Program-made: the position numbers and the translations under genes
NCBI GenBank assembly: GCA_963676165.1
Contig: OY781043.1
Coordinates: 496,001 to 560,000, forward strand
DNA from: JAQIBY01 sp963676165
GTDB lineage: Bacteria > Bacteroidota > Bacteroidia > Bacteroidales > ML635J-15
DNA length: 64,000 nucleotides
Direction: 5' to 3'
Shown here: piece after piece, positions 8,879-17,637 of the stretch
Layout of the letters: each line of letters opens with the position of its first letter
Position numbering within the stretch: the first letter of the stretch is position 1
The notes under the pieces: model-generated
Database searches by the model: none
What the model saw: the letters and a program-made list of their open reading frames with translations, nothing else
What the model was told of the DNA's origin: nothing

Positions 8879-9542
8879 TATATGCTGAATTCTGTATGCT
8901 ACTCCGCATGTGCTTAAATCCAAAACGATAAAGCAGGATAACATATAGTACAAAGCTGAGTAATAAGTATTCCACGTCAGCCATCAGAATGTAATTGTAT
9001 GTTCCATGCAGAGCCATTGGGATTAGCAGGGCAAGTATGAATTTAATTGTGCGATTTCTTGCGCTAAATTTTGCTTTTGCAAGATGGAATCCCATTGCAA
9101 TGGCGAAAATTGCGTGAGCAGGTACTGCCGTTAATGCGCGGGTTAATCCAACACTGTTGCCTCCGGAAATAACATACATAATGTTCTCGACCAAGGCAAA
9201 TCCCATGGAAACATACACAGCATAGATTATTCCGTCAAATTTCTCGTTAAAATGCGAACTTCGGTATGCTAGTAGAACAAGAATGATAAACTTTGAGGTT
9301 TCTTCACAAAGTGCTGCTACTCCAAATGAAACATATAAAGCATAATGTTCCACTGTTTTAACTGCAGGCATTATATCAAGCATTCCCGTTTCCCACCAGA
9401 TGATGAAAGGAACCATTAGAGCGCCTCCAAGAAAGGAAAATAGCAATAACCACCATGGTTCTTTATTGTATTTATCACGACGATAGACGTATGCCAGAAT
9501 CAAAACAACTGGTACGGATGCAATGGTAACTAGTCTTAACAT
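8871..9542 (-). CDS. PrsW-family intramembrane metalloprotease
   Basis: 223 residues with about seven hydrophobic segments. The PrsW/M82 motifs are present in order: EETSK (E80, E81, K84), FALVEN (FxxxE, 116-120), PAHAIFAIAMGFH (H143, H153) and LHGTYNY (H179). Known PrsW proteins are membrane proteases, for example for RsiW in Bacillus; the broader family (CPBP and PrsW) has several roles. The gene starts 2 bp after the stop of the LolC/E-like permease and is read with it. No anti-sigma substrate lies next to it on this strand, though two ECF sigma systems occur elsewhere in the window. The substrate is unknown. Confidence 0.8.
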   Translation of the reverse strand: MLRLVTIASVPVVLILAYVYRRDKYNKEPWWLLLFSFLGGALMVPFIIWWETGMLDIMPAVKTVEHYALYVSFGVAALCEETSKFIILVLLAYRSSHFNEKFDGIIYAVYVSMGFALVENIMYVISGGNSVGLTRALTAVPAHAIFAIAMGFHLAKAKFSARNRTIKFILALLIPMALHGTYNYILMADVEYLLLSFVLYVILLYRFGFKHMRSSIQNSAYKK

Positions 9543-9544
9543 AA

Positions 9545-10789
9545 TTAATCAAATCGAATTGCATCTGCCGGACTAATGCGAGTGACTAACATTGATGGCA
9601 GAATGAGCATTAATACTGTAATGAGAATGGTTCCTAAGTTCAAGAGTAAAATTGGCAGGAAGCTTAAATTTATAGGGACAGTTGCTACGTAATAGGAGCT
9701 AGGATCCAGATGAATAATGCCAAAATGTTGCTGGATTAAACAGATGCCTATACCTGTAAGGTTTCCCCAAATTAAACCACGACCAATCAAGAAAGCAGCA
9801 TGATACAAAAAGATTTTTTGTACTGATACATTATGTGCACCAATACTTTTCATGATCCCTATCATATTAGTGCGCTCCAAAATAATAATTAACAAACCAC
9901 TAATCATATTAAAGCCGGCAACAATCAACATAAGGACTAAAATTACCCACATGTTTTTATCTTGTAAATTTAGCCAGTCAAAGATTTGTGGATTTTGATC
10001 GAAAACATTATCTACCGCCAGAGTTTGACGGTCCGGTGAGAAGTGAGAACCTACCATTCGTGTTGCTGCTAGGTCCACTTCCTCTAATGCATGGATATCA
10101 TCAATTTGGATTTCAAATCCGCTGATCTGGTCGTCTTCCCAATTATTAAGTTTTTTCAGGTGTTTAATGTCACAAAATGTGAAAACTTTATCCATTTCTT
10201 CAAGTTGAGTATCGTAAATACCTTCAATGGTAAACCGACGCATTCTTGGTGGTTCTTGGATGAAAAACATTTTTACTTTGTCTCCAAGTTCCAAATTTAA
10301 CTTGTCAGCGATATTGGCAGAAATCAAAACCCCATTGGTTGTTGTGGAGTCTGAGATGCTTAATATTTCACCTTCAACTAAATGTTTTTCGAGAAAATTC
10401 CAGGAAAAATCAGTGTCAACACCTTTAAGAACAACGCCCTGAAGGTAATCATCTGTTTGTATGATTCCTGCTTTGGTGATGTACTTTTGGACATTAGTTA
10501 CGTGTGGAATTTCAAGCAAATTTGGAATCCAGTCTTGGTTTTCTGTGATTGGAAATGTTTCGTAAGAAGTGTTGTTGTCAAAATTTCGAATCTGCAAGTG
10601 AGATCCAAAACCTATGACTTTATCGCTAATTTCTTGCTTAAATCCTGTTAAGACAGAAATAGCTAAAATCATTACAATTAACCCGATGGAAATTCCTATC
10701 ACAGCAATCTTTACTATCGGACGACTGTAATTGCTGCTATTTGATTTGCCCTGCATCATTCGCCGGGCTATAAACAATTCCGTATTCAT
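9545..10789 (-). CDS. LolC/LolE-like ABC transporter permease (FtsX/MacB type)
   Basis: 414 residues from the ATG at 10789. The frame continues upstream to 10867, but a TAnnTTTG promoter at 10826-10819 lies inside that extension, so the shorter start is right; it also gives the usual N-terminus (MNTELFIARRM). One transmembrane helix near residues 24-46 is followed by a periplasmic MacB-like domain (about 50-270) and three C-terminal helices of FtsX type, ending PADAIRFD. Members move lipoproteins from the inner membrane (Lol) or act as MacB-like exporters. The matching ATPase is not next door; the FtsE-like ATPase at 33164 is more likely FtsX's partner. Co-transcribed with the PrsW gene. Confidence 0.85.
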   Translation of the reverse strand: MNTELFIARRMMQGKSNSSNYSRPIVKIAVIGISIGLIVMILAISVLTGFKQEISDKVIGFGSHLQIRNFDNNTSYETFPITENQDWIPNLLEIPHVTNVQKYITKAGIIQTDDYLQGVVLKGVDTDFSWNFLEKHLVEGEILSISDSTTTNGVLISANIADKLNLELGDKVKMFFIQEPPRMRRFTIEGIYDTQLEEMDKVFTFCDIKHLKKLNNWEDDQISGFEIQIDDIHALEEVDLAATRMVGSHFSPDRQTLAVDNVFDQNPQIFDWLNLQDKNMWVILVLMLIVAGFNMISGLLIIILERTNMIGIMKSIGAHNVSVQKIFLYHAAFLIGRGLIWGNLTGIGICLIQQHFGIIHLDPSSYYVATVPINLSFLPILLLNLGTILITVLMLILPSMLVTRISPADAIRFD

Positions 10790-10818
10790 GCTTTCGGGGA
10801 CATGGTTTTGATCAGATA

Positions 10819-10826
10819 CAAATGTA
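10819..10826 (-). promoter_or_regulatory. -7 box of the LolC/E-like and PrsW operon
   Basis: TACATTTG on the minus strand is a perfect match to the Bacteroidota -7 consensus TAnnTTTG. A CTTT sequence lies about 20 bp upstream. It places the transcript start near 10812, 20-odd bases before the ATG at 10789. Confidence 0.6.
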
Positions 10827-10995
10827 ATAATATTCCCCATAGAAAGAAAGTACACCGAAGAAACCATGCTTTGAGTTATGGAGATTTCGTAAATGTTCAG
10901 ATAATTCTTGTTGCTATGCAGCCATTTTTAGCTTTTCAACGTTTTGGGAAAGTGTTATCTTTAGCGAAAATAATCTCAATGAAAATTTTCATACT

Positions 10996-13095
10996 ATGAA
11001 GAAAGCTTTTACACTTTTTGCAGTGCTTGCAATGTTTTTGCAATTAAATGCTCAGGATTTGGTCGTGACAAGTCCGCAATTAAAAAATGTGATTTTAGAG
11101 GAGTATACAGGGATGAATTGTCCGTATTGTCCTTATGGTCACCAGATTGCAGAGGAAATATATGACGGAGCTCCAAATCGAGTAGCAATTATCAATGTGC
11201 ACACTGGCTCATACGCAACTCCATCAGGTAGTCAGCCAGATTTTCGTACAGATTTTGGTTCAGCACTTGCTTCCGAAGCGAGTATTAACGGTTTTCCTAT
11301 GGCTTCCGTAAATCGTTCCCTTTTTGCAGGAATTACTTCCGGAGGTACAGCAATGAGCCGTTTAGACTGGTCTGCAGCTGCTGATATTATTTGGGAAGAA
11401 GCTTCTTATGTCAATGTCGGTTTTGAAACTGTATATGATGAAGGAACTCGCGAGCTGACTGTAAATGTGGAATTGTATTATGTTGAGGATGCTCCTTTCA
11501 TGGTTGAAGAAAACTTTATTAATGTGGTATTAACAGAAAACTCTGTTTATGGATATCAAGCCAATGGGGGGACAAATTACGAGCATAATCACATCCTGCG
11601 TCATATGATAACCGGTCAGTGGGGAGATGAAATTGCAGAAGTTACGCAAGGAAGCTTGGTAGAGAGAACTTATACTTACACTGTGCCTGAAGATTGGAAT
11701 GTGGAAAACTGTGAAATCACGTGTTTTGTTGCAGAAGGACGTTCAGAAATTATTACCGGAGGTGTTGCGGCACTTGTGAATGATAGTTTTAATGGTCTGA
11801 CACAATTGGATTTTGGACGTTTAAATATGTCAAATTTAATTTCAACAGCAGAATCTGGCAGTACAGCAGATTTATCAGGGAATTTTCTTGTTGGAGACAC
11901 TGTTGATGCAAGCTATCATTTTGAATTAACTGCCGAGCATCCTGATGATTGGTCTGTTTCTTATACCGTCGATGGAAATGATTATACCGCAAATACTGAT
12001 TTAACATTGTTGGCTTCACAGAATTATCCTTTGACTTTCCATGTGACTCCTGGAGAAAGCAATGGTGTTGGTCATTACGTGCTAGAAGTGAGTTCTGAAC
12101 GTTTCCCAAGCGCTGATCCCAAGATTACTGAGTTTTATCTTGTCAAGGGTGTTTCTGATCTTGTTGTAAACGGATCAGGATCTTTCACAGGAGTGAATAG
12201 TGCAGATTATCAGGCTGAATATCTTGATGCGCTTGAAGCTTCTGGCAGTGCAACTTGTGGTGCAATATCTGCCCTAGCTATGGAGGAAGCTTTTGCTGGA
12301 GATATGCTGGATGATGTGGAAAACATATTTTTAAACATTTCATATACGCATCCTAGCTTGTCCGATAATCAAATTGATCTGCTAGAGGTCTTTATCGATA
12401 ATGGAGGTAATTTGTTGATAGCTGGACAAGATATCGGTTGGGACGCAATGGCTGTTGCTGGTTATGGGACCATAAAAATGAAGCTCTTTTTTGCCAATTA
12501 TATCCAAGCAACTTTCTCAAATGACGGAGATCCCGATGATAATGAAATTTATCCACTTGAAGGTGAAAAGCTCTTTGGTGGCTTGAATTCTGGAAATATT
12601 GTTGGAATGTACTCCACAGAATTGTCTGCAGATAAAATTTATGCGACCGGCAATGCTGTTCCGGTATTGGGTTTTGCTCCAGAAAGAGCGGCAGTTGCAG
12701 GAATAAGATCAACAAAAGAGGATGCAAAAATCGTTTATCTTACCTTTGGCTTAGAACAAGTGGTTTCCAATCAATTGAGAGATTCTTTAATGTCAAGAAC
12801 TTATCAATGGTTTACTGGACAAATTGAAATAGGAATTCAAAATGAGTTATTTAATGAGCATACTAAATTGTATCCAAACCCAGTGTCAGATTTTCTGCAA
12901 CTTGAAAATCAGGAGATTATTGGACAAGAAGTGACTGTTCGTGTGTTTTCAGCCGAAGGGCGTCTTGTTAAAACAGAGTCTGTAAATTGGCAAGGAAAAT
13001 ACGCGTTGCCAGTGAATGATTTTGTTTCTGGTTTATATGTCGTTGAGGTCGAAACACAAACACAACACATGGTGAAACGCTTTGTGAAAGAATAG
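10996..13095 (+). CDS. Omp28-like secreted protein with thioredoxin CPYC motif, T9SS cargo
   Basis: 699 residues. Signal peptide 1-19. Residues about 28-110 match the Omp28 family: VILEEYTGMNCPYCPYG with a thioredoxin-type CPYC, then INVHTGSY and GFPMASVNR. Omp28 proteins are outer-membrane or surface proteins of Bacteroidota, first described in Porphyromonas as an adhesin candidate. A large middle part (about 300-600) includes a segment resembling a Rossmann/flavodoxin-like or glutamine-amidotransferase-like fold. The C-terminus is a T9SS type A sorting domain (LYPNPVSDF to the end). The CPYC pair suggests redox or disulfide chemistry outside the cytoplasm, which is an inference. It starts a rightward gene group after divergence from the LolC/E-like gene. 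Confidence 0.88.
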   Translation: MKKAFTLFAVLAMFLQLNAQDLVVTSPQLKNVILEEYTGMNCPYCPYGHQIAEEIYDGAPNRVAIINVHTGSYATPSGSQPDFRTDFGSALASEASINGFPMASVNRSLFAGITSGGTAMSRLDWSAAADIIWEEASYVNVGFETVYDEGTRELTVNVELYYVEDAPFMVEENFINVVLTENSVYGYQANGGTNYEHNHILRHMITGQWGDEIAEVTQGSLVERTYTYTVPEDWNVENCEITCFVAEGRSEIITGGVAALVNDSFNGLTQLDFGRLNMSNLISTAESGSTADLSGNFLVGDTVDASYHFELTAEHPDDWSVSYTVDGNDYTANTDLTLLASQNYPLTFHVTPGESNGVGHYVLEVSSERFPSADPKITEFYLVKGVSDLVVNGSGSFTGVNSADYQAEYLDALEASGSATCGAISALAMEEAFAGDMLDDVENIFLNISYTHPSLSDNQIDLLEVFIDNGGNLLIAGQDIGWDAMAVAGYGTIKMKLFFANYIQATFSNDGDPDDNEIYPLEGEKLFGGLNSGNIVGMYSTELSADKIYATGNAVPVLGFAPERAAVAGIRSTKEDAKIVYLTFGLEQVVSNQLRDSLMSRTYQWFTGQIEIGIQNELFNEHTKLYPNPVSDFLQLENQEIIGQEVTVRVFSAEGRLVKTESVNWQGKYALPVNDFVSGLYVVEVETQTQHMVKRFVKE

Positions 13096-13188
13096 TACTT
13101 CCATACAGAAATCGGCATTTTTGCCCGATAGTAGCAAAGATTCTCAATGAAAAACTTATCTTTACAGGAGAATCTTTGCTGTTTTTTT

Positions 13189-13950
13189 ATGCGAGAAAAA
13201 TACCAAATATCCATCGTTAGCTTTCTAAATACTTTGCCATTTAGATACGCTTTATCTCATGACAATGATTTTCTTCAACTGGTAGACATAAAGGAAGATA
13301 TTCCTTCTGTGTGTGCAAAAAAGCTGATTGAGAAAAATGCAGATATTGGGCTTATACCCATTGCTGCATTGCCTGATTTGGATCATTATCATATTATTTC
13401 AGATTATTGCATAGGTGCGAAACAGCAAGTGGATTCAGTCTTTCTTTTCTCTGAAAAGCCTATGCACGAATTAAAGCGTGTGTTACTTGATTACCGCTCT
13501 CGTACATCTGTGCAATTGGTTCAAATTTTGGATGAAAAGTTTTGGAATGTAAATGCCGAATATATCCCAGCCGAATATGGCTATGAATCTCAAATTTCTG
13601 GGGGTACAGGGGCCGTAGTTATTGGTGATAAGGCTCTTGAATTACTTGGAGAGTATCCGTATCAATATGATCTTGCCAAAGCGTGGTTTGAATATACCGG
13701 AGAGGAATTTGTATTTGCTGCATGGGTAAGTTTGCAACCATTGCCAAAGAGTTTTCTTAATGCATTTAATGACGTTCTGAAATCAGGAGTACAGCAAGTA
13801 GAAAAGTCCATTGAGTGGGGAGGTAAGGATTATCCCAATTTGCCATTGGAAAACTACTTGAAAAACCGTATCGATTACGATTGGAATGATTCAAAGAAAA
13901 AGTCATTGCATTTATTCCTTTCTGCTCTTACAGAGATTCGGAGAAAATAA
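13189..13950 (+). CDS. mqnA: Chorismate dehydratase MqnA (futalosine menaquinone pathway)
   Basis: 253 residues from the ATG at 13189. An upstream in-frame ATG at 13147 adds a tail (NLSLQENLCCFF) that does not fit the family. The family N-terminus 'ISIVSFLNTLPF' is present, followed by 'ADIGLIPIAAL', 'DYRSRTSVQL' and 'FVFAAWV'. MqnA removes water from chorismate to form 3-(1-carboxyvinyl)benzoate, the first step of the futalosine route to menaquinone, the respiratory quinone of most Bacteroidota. MqnD is related but has different motifs; the V-S-F/Y-L-N-T start favours MqnA. Other mqn genes are not in this window, so the pathway is spread over the genome. Confidence 0.88.
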   Translation: MREKYQISIVSFLNTLPFRYALSHDNDFLQLVDIKEDIPSVCAKKLIEKNADIGLIPIAALPDLDHYHIISDYCIGAKQQVDSVFLFSEKPMHELKRVLLDYRSRTSVQLVQILDEKFWNVNAEYIPAEYGYESQISGGTGAVVIGDKALELLGEYPYQYDLAKAWFEYTGEEFVFAAWVSLQPLPKSFLNAFNDVLKSGVQQVEKSIEWGGKDYPNLPLENYLKNRIDYDWNDSKKKSLHLFLSALTEIRRK

Positions 13951-14022
13951 TGCCCGAATCATTTTATTGTGTCGTTTTTTTCGTATTTTAGTTTCTTGAA
14001 AAACAGCCAGAAATTATAGTCT

Positions 14023-15708
14023 ATGATGCGTGCAATTTTTTTAAGCATAATAATGAGTTTGAGTGTGTCATTATTTGCTGTCAATAACAATGAATTTAAG
14101 CCGGACACAACTAAAAATGACAATTTGAGTTTGCAAATGACGCAGGCACGGATGAAATATCAATCCGAAAATTTTCAGGGAGCATTGAGGATTTACCGTG
14201 AAATCTATGCTGAGAATTCAGAGCATCCTATGCTTAATTATCGAATGGGTGAAACCTATTTTCAGTTGAAAGACTATGGAACTGTCATTATGCATTTGAA
14301 AAAAGCAGAAGCTAAACCAGATGAGAAAAACATGGAGCTTTTGGATTATTATTTGGCACGGTCTTATCAGGAAGCCGGAATGTATAATGAGGCAAAAACT
14401 CATTATGAGAGCTTCCAAAATAAGGAAAAGCAAAAAATATTGAATTATTACAGTGTCCCTACCTATTTGTCTCAGGTAACAAATGCCATTGCTTTGCTAT
14501 CCAAAGAAGTAGATGTGACAATAAAAAATCTTGGGGAGGCTGTTAACTCAGAGTACGTTGATGCTATCCCATCCATTACTGCAGATCAGTCCAGTATGGT
14601 ATTTACAACACGTCGTCCGTTGAATGAAAAAGCAAAGCGTGATCCATTTACCGGACAATACTACGATGCAGTTTATGTCACCCACAAGCAAGAAGATGGC
14701 TCTTGGTCAAAAGCTGTACTAATAGAAGGTGACATCAATACAGAATGGCATGATGCAAACACAAGCATATCACCTGATGGAAAAACAATCTATTTGTACA
14801 AAAATATCAAGAATGAAACATTGAGTGGGGACATTTATATTTCCAAGAAAAAAGATGGTAAATGGTTACGTCCTGAGCCATTGCCTGAAAACAAGCCTGA
14901 AAAATTCTTTCAGAAAATTGGAAATGGTTTTAAAACGCTTTTTAAAGGTGAAACAGCGATTAATTCTAGTTACTTTGAAACTTCTGCTTGTGTGACAGCA
15001 GATAATAACACCATTTATTTTGTCAGTGAGCGTAAAAAAGGATTTGGTGAAGGAGATGTTTACACAGCACACCGAGTAGGTAAAGGCTGGAGTGTCCCTA
15101 AAAATCTTGGGAAAAATATCAATACTTCAAAAGATGAAATTGGAGTCTTTATTCATCCTGACGGTAACACATTATTCTATTCTTCGAATGGGCCGGCTTC
15201 CATGGGTGGATACGATATTTTTATGGTGAAAAAAGTGGATGGACGTTGGCAAGAGCCTGTCAATCTTGGATATCCAATCAATACTCCAGAAAATGAATAT
15301 CACTTTGTACTCACTACAGATAGTAAAACTGCCTATATTTCGAGTGACAGAGAAGGTGGTTTAGGACAAGTTGATTTATATGAAATTGATATGCAAAACT
15401 ATTTTGAGCATATTGATGTGGATTTTGCACAGCCTGAGTTAACCATTGTAAAAGGGTCTGTGGTAGATGAAGATCAGAATCCAATACAAACAGAAATTGT
15501 TATTACAAACAAGGATAATGGCGAAGTTGTGACTACAGTAGAGTCAGATGAAAAAGGAAATTATATGGCAACTTTAGCCAATGGATTTACTTATGAGCTC
15601 ACAGTCGATCATAATGGTATGAAAACCATTAGTACTAGCATGCAAATTTCAAAAGGAGATGATGCTGTTGAAACCAAGACATGGCACTTTATCCTTAGCA
15701 AAGAATAG
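14023..15708 (+). CDS. TPR-PD40-carboxypeptidase-regulatory protein (PorE-like, no OmpA)
   Basis: 561 residues. Signal peptide about 1-20; the second Met (14026) is an equal start choice. TPR repeats cover about 35-150, then a PD40/WD40-like propeller (about 175-460) with repeated 'SPDGKTIY', 'TADNNTIYFVSERK', 'HPDGNTLFYSSN' and 'YISSDREGGLG'. The C-terminus is a CarboxypepD_reg-like domain (about 475-555). This is PorE without its OmpA peptidoglycan-binding domain; similar paralogues lie at 42899, 46166 and 47794. A periplasmic scaffold role is inferred. It begins a tight operon that continues with the nfeD-like gene 3 bp downstream. Confidence 0.8.
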   Translation: MMRAIFLSIIMSLSVSLFAVNNNEFKPDTTKNDNLSLQMTQARMKYQSENFQGALRIYREIYAENSEHPMLNYRMGETYFQLKDYGTVIMHLKKAEAKPDEKNMELLDYYLARSYQEAGMYNEAKTHYESFQNKEKQKILNYYSVPTYLSQVTNAIALLSKEVDVTIKNLGEAVNSEYVDAIPSITADQSSMVFTTRRPLNEKAKRDPFTGQYYDAVYVTHKQEDGSWSKAVLIEGDINTEWHDANTSISPDGKTIYLYKNIKNETLSGDIYISKKKDGKWLRPEPLPENKPEKFFQKIGNGFKTLFKGETAINSSYFETSACVTADNNTIYFVSERKKGFGEGDVYTAHRVGKGWSVPKNLGKNINTSKDEIGVFIHPDGNTLFYSSNGPASMGGYDIFMVKKVDGRWQEPVNLGYPINTPENEYHFVLTTDSKTAYISSDREGGLGQVDLYEIDMQNYFEHIDVDFAQPELTIVKGSVVDEDQNPIQTEIVITNKDNGEVVTTVESDEKGNYMATLANGFTYELTVDHNGMKTISTSMQISKGDDAVETKTWHFILSKE

Positions 15709-15711
15709 ATT

Positions 15712-17184
15712 ATGAAACGCTTTTTATTATTGATCAATCTGTTAACCTTTTGGGCATTCAGTGGATTTGCACAAGTGGATAATGATACCATCATTCAAGA
15801 TGATGAAAAAGACAGCTTGGAAACAATTAGCATTGTGACAGAGGAGCTTGATACTGCTGTTTTTGTTGTCTTTAAGTTGGAGGTTTTTGAGAATATCTCG
15901 ACTGCAGTTTGGCGAAATACTCAGCAGGCTATTAAGCAAGCCGAAGAAATGAATGCTGATCTGTTTATGATTCACATGAATACTTATGGCGGATTGGTAG
16001 TTGCTGCTGATTCCATCCGTTCGGCAATTCTTAAAACTGAAATTCCAGTATGGGTTTTTGTTGACAACAATGCTGCCAGTGCTGGAGCCTTAATTTCAAT
16101 TGCATGCGATAAAATTTTTATGCGTGAAGGTGGAAACATTGGAGCTGCTACTGTTGTGGGTCAAGATGGACAAGCAATGCCTGACAAGTACCAATCATAC
16201 ATGAGAGCAACCATGCGTTCAACTGCTGAGGCCCAAGGGAAAGATACCATTATTCAAGGAAGTGATACCATTGTTCAGTGGAAACGAAATCCTCAAATAG
16301 CAGAAGCTATGGTTGATCCTGACGTGTATGTTCCCGGAATTATTGACTCAACGAAAGTGCTAACATTTACTGCATCTGAAGCGGTGGAAAATGGCTTTTG
16401 TGATGGTGTTTATGAGTCAATTCCTGAGCTTTTAGAATCAGAGGGCGTTACTGACTATACAACCAAAACATACAAACCAACAGGCATGGATAAATTGCTT
16501 GGTTTTTTAACTAACCCAGCTTTCAAATCCATATTAATTATGTTCATTATTGGAGGTTTGTATTTTGAATTGCAATCTCCTGGAATCGGATTTCCTTTCC
16601 TTATTGCAGTAGCTGCTGCTTTGGTTTATTTCGCACCTTCATATGTGGAAGGACTGGCAAGCCATTGGGAAATTCTTCTTTTTGTTTTAGGAGTTATACT
16701 CATTGCGGTGGAAATATTTGTTATACCCGGCTTTGGAGTTGCTGGGATTGCAGGTATTGCCTTGCTTATAACAGGATTGGCACTTTCTATGGTGGGACAA
16801 TACGAACTTCAACCAATTGAAGGTGAAGTAAATTTGAAACCACTCGTTAATGCACTGTTTTACGTAATTATTGCTTCAATTGCATCCTTCTTCTTCTCGC
16901 TCTGGCTAAGTAGCCGACTTTTTTCTGAAAATCGATTGTTTGGAAATTTATCATTATCCACAACTCAGAAAAATGAAGAAGGATACATCAGCTTTGATGA
17001 AAGTCCAAGAGAAATGGTTGGACGTAAAGCGATTGTCGTGCAAGAATTACGTCCTTCTGGAAAAATTGAAATTGATGATAAACGTTTCGATGCCAAAGCC
17101 ATCAATGGGTACATTGAGAGGGATACTGAGGTTGTCGTGAAACGATATGAATCTGGTCAACTTTATGTCGATATTATTGATTAA
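15712..17184 (+). CDS. NfeD-family membrane serine protease (ClpP class)
   Basis: 490 residues. Signal peptide 1-20. The ClpP-like protease domain (about 47-250) has NTYGG (90-94), the nucleophile in NAASAGALIS (S123) and a candidate general base K159. Four or five transmembrane helices follow (about 265-400), then a C-terminal NfeD OB-fold domain (about 415-490). Long NfeD proteins are thought to cleave membrane proteins such as stomatin partners. No stomatin gene (floA/slp) is beside it here. It lies 3 bp after the TPR-PD40 gene and 9 bp before the GNAT gene, so all are probably one transcript. Confidence 0.9.
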   Translation: MKRFLLLINLLTFWAFSGFAQVDNDTIIQDDEKDSLETISIVTEELDTAVFVVFKLEVFENISTAVWRNTQQAIKQAEEMNADLFMIHMNTYGGLVVAADSIRSAILKTEIPVWVFVDNNAASAGALISIACDKIFMREGGNIGAATVVGQDGQAMPDKYQSYMRATMRSTAEAQGKDTIIQGSDTIVQWKRNPQIAEAMVDPDVYVPGIIDSTKVLTFTASEAVENGFCDGVYESIPELLESEGVTDYTTKTYKPTGMDKLLGFLTNPAFKSILIMFIIGGLYFELQSPGIGFPFLIAVAAALVYFAPSYVEGLASHWEILLFVLGVILIAVEIFVIPGFGVAGIAGIALLITGLALSMVGQYELQPIEGEVNLKPLVNALFYVIIASIASFFFSLWLSSRLFSENRLFGNLSLSTTQKNEEGYISFDESPREMVGRKAIVVQELRPSGKIEIDDKRFDAKAINGYIERDTEVVVKRYESGQLYVDIID

Positions 17185-17193
17185 TTAATTTTT

Positions 17194-17637
17194 ATGGCTC
17201 AATTTGTACGTGATTACAAAGAGGAGGATTATCCTGCACTTTTGAAACTATGGGAAGCTACTGATATGGGTGGCAAAAAACGGGGTGACGATGAAGATAT
17301 CATTGAAGAAACCCTAAGTTATGGTGGTAAACTACTTATTCTTGAAGACGATAAGGAGGGTGTCATTGGTAGTAGTTGGATTACTACAGACCAGCGCAGA
17401 TTATATATGCATCATTTTGCAATTCTTCCGAAATTTCAAGGCAAAAAGCTTAGCCATCTGCTAATGGATAAAAGCATGGAGTTTGTTGTGGAAACAGGCT
17501 TACAGGTGAAACTGGAAGTGCATCGTGATAATAAAATTGCACGTTCTCTTTATGCTTCTTATGGGTTTAAATACCTTGGGGATTACCAAGTGTATATTAT
17601 TCGTGATTTAAGCACGATAAAACTGCATGAATTTTGA
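17194..17637 (+). CDS. GNAT-family N-acetyltransferase
   Basis: 147 residues. The GNAT fold is clear: 'VRDYKEEDYPALLKLW' (strand 1 and helix 1), 'MHHFAILPKFQGKKLSHLLM' (motif A; the acetyl-CoA loop has QGKKLS in place of the usual Q/RxxGxG/A), and 'VHRDNKIARSLYASYGFKYLG' (motif B). The protein is similar in size to RimI-type enzymes, but the substrate cannot be told. Its stop codon overlaps the TTG start of the MATE gene by 4 bp (TTGA). Confidence 0.85.
   Translation: MAQFVRDYKEEDYPALLKLWEATDMGGKKRGDDEDIIEETLSYGGKLLILEDDKEGVIGSSWITTDQRRLYMHHFAILPKFQGKKLSHLLMDKSMEFVVETGLQVKLEVHRDNKIARSLYASYGFKYLGDYQVYIIRDLSTIKLHEF

Noticed and set aside
9545..10789. Pairing of this LolC/E-like permease with the FtsE-like ATPase at 33164 as one transporter
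   Set aside because: The genes are 22 kb apart and the ATPase has FtsE-like features, so there is no positive evidence that they work together.
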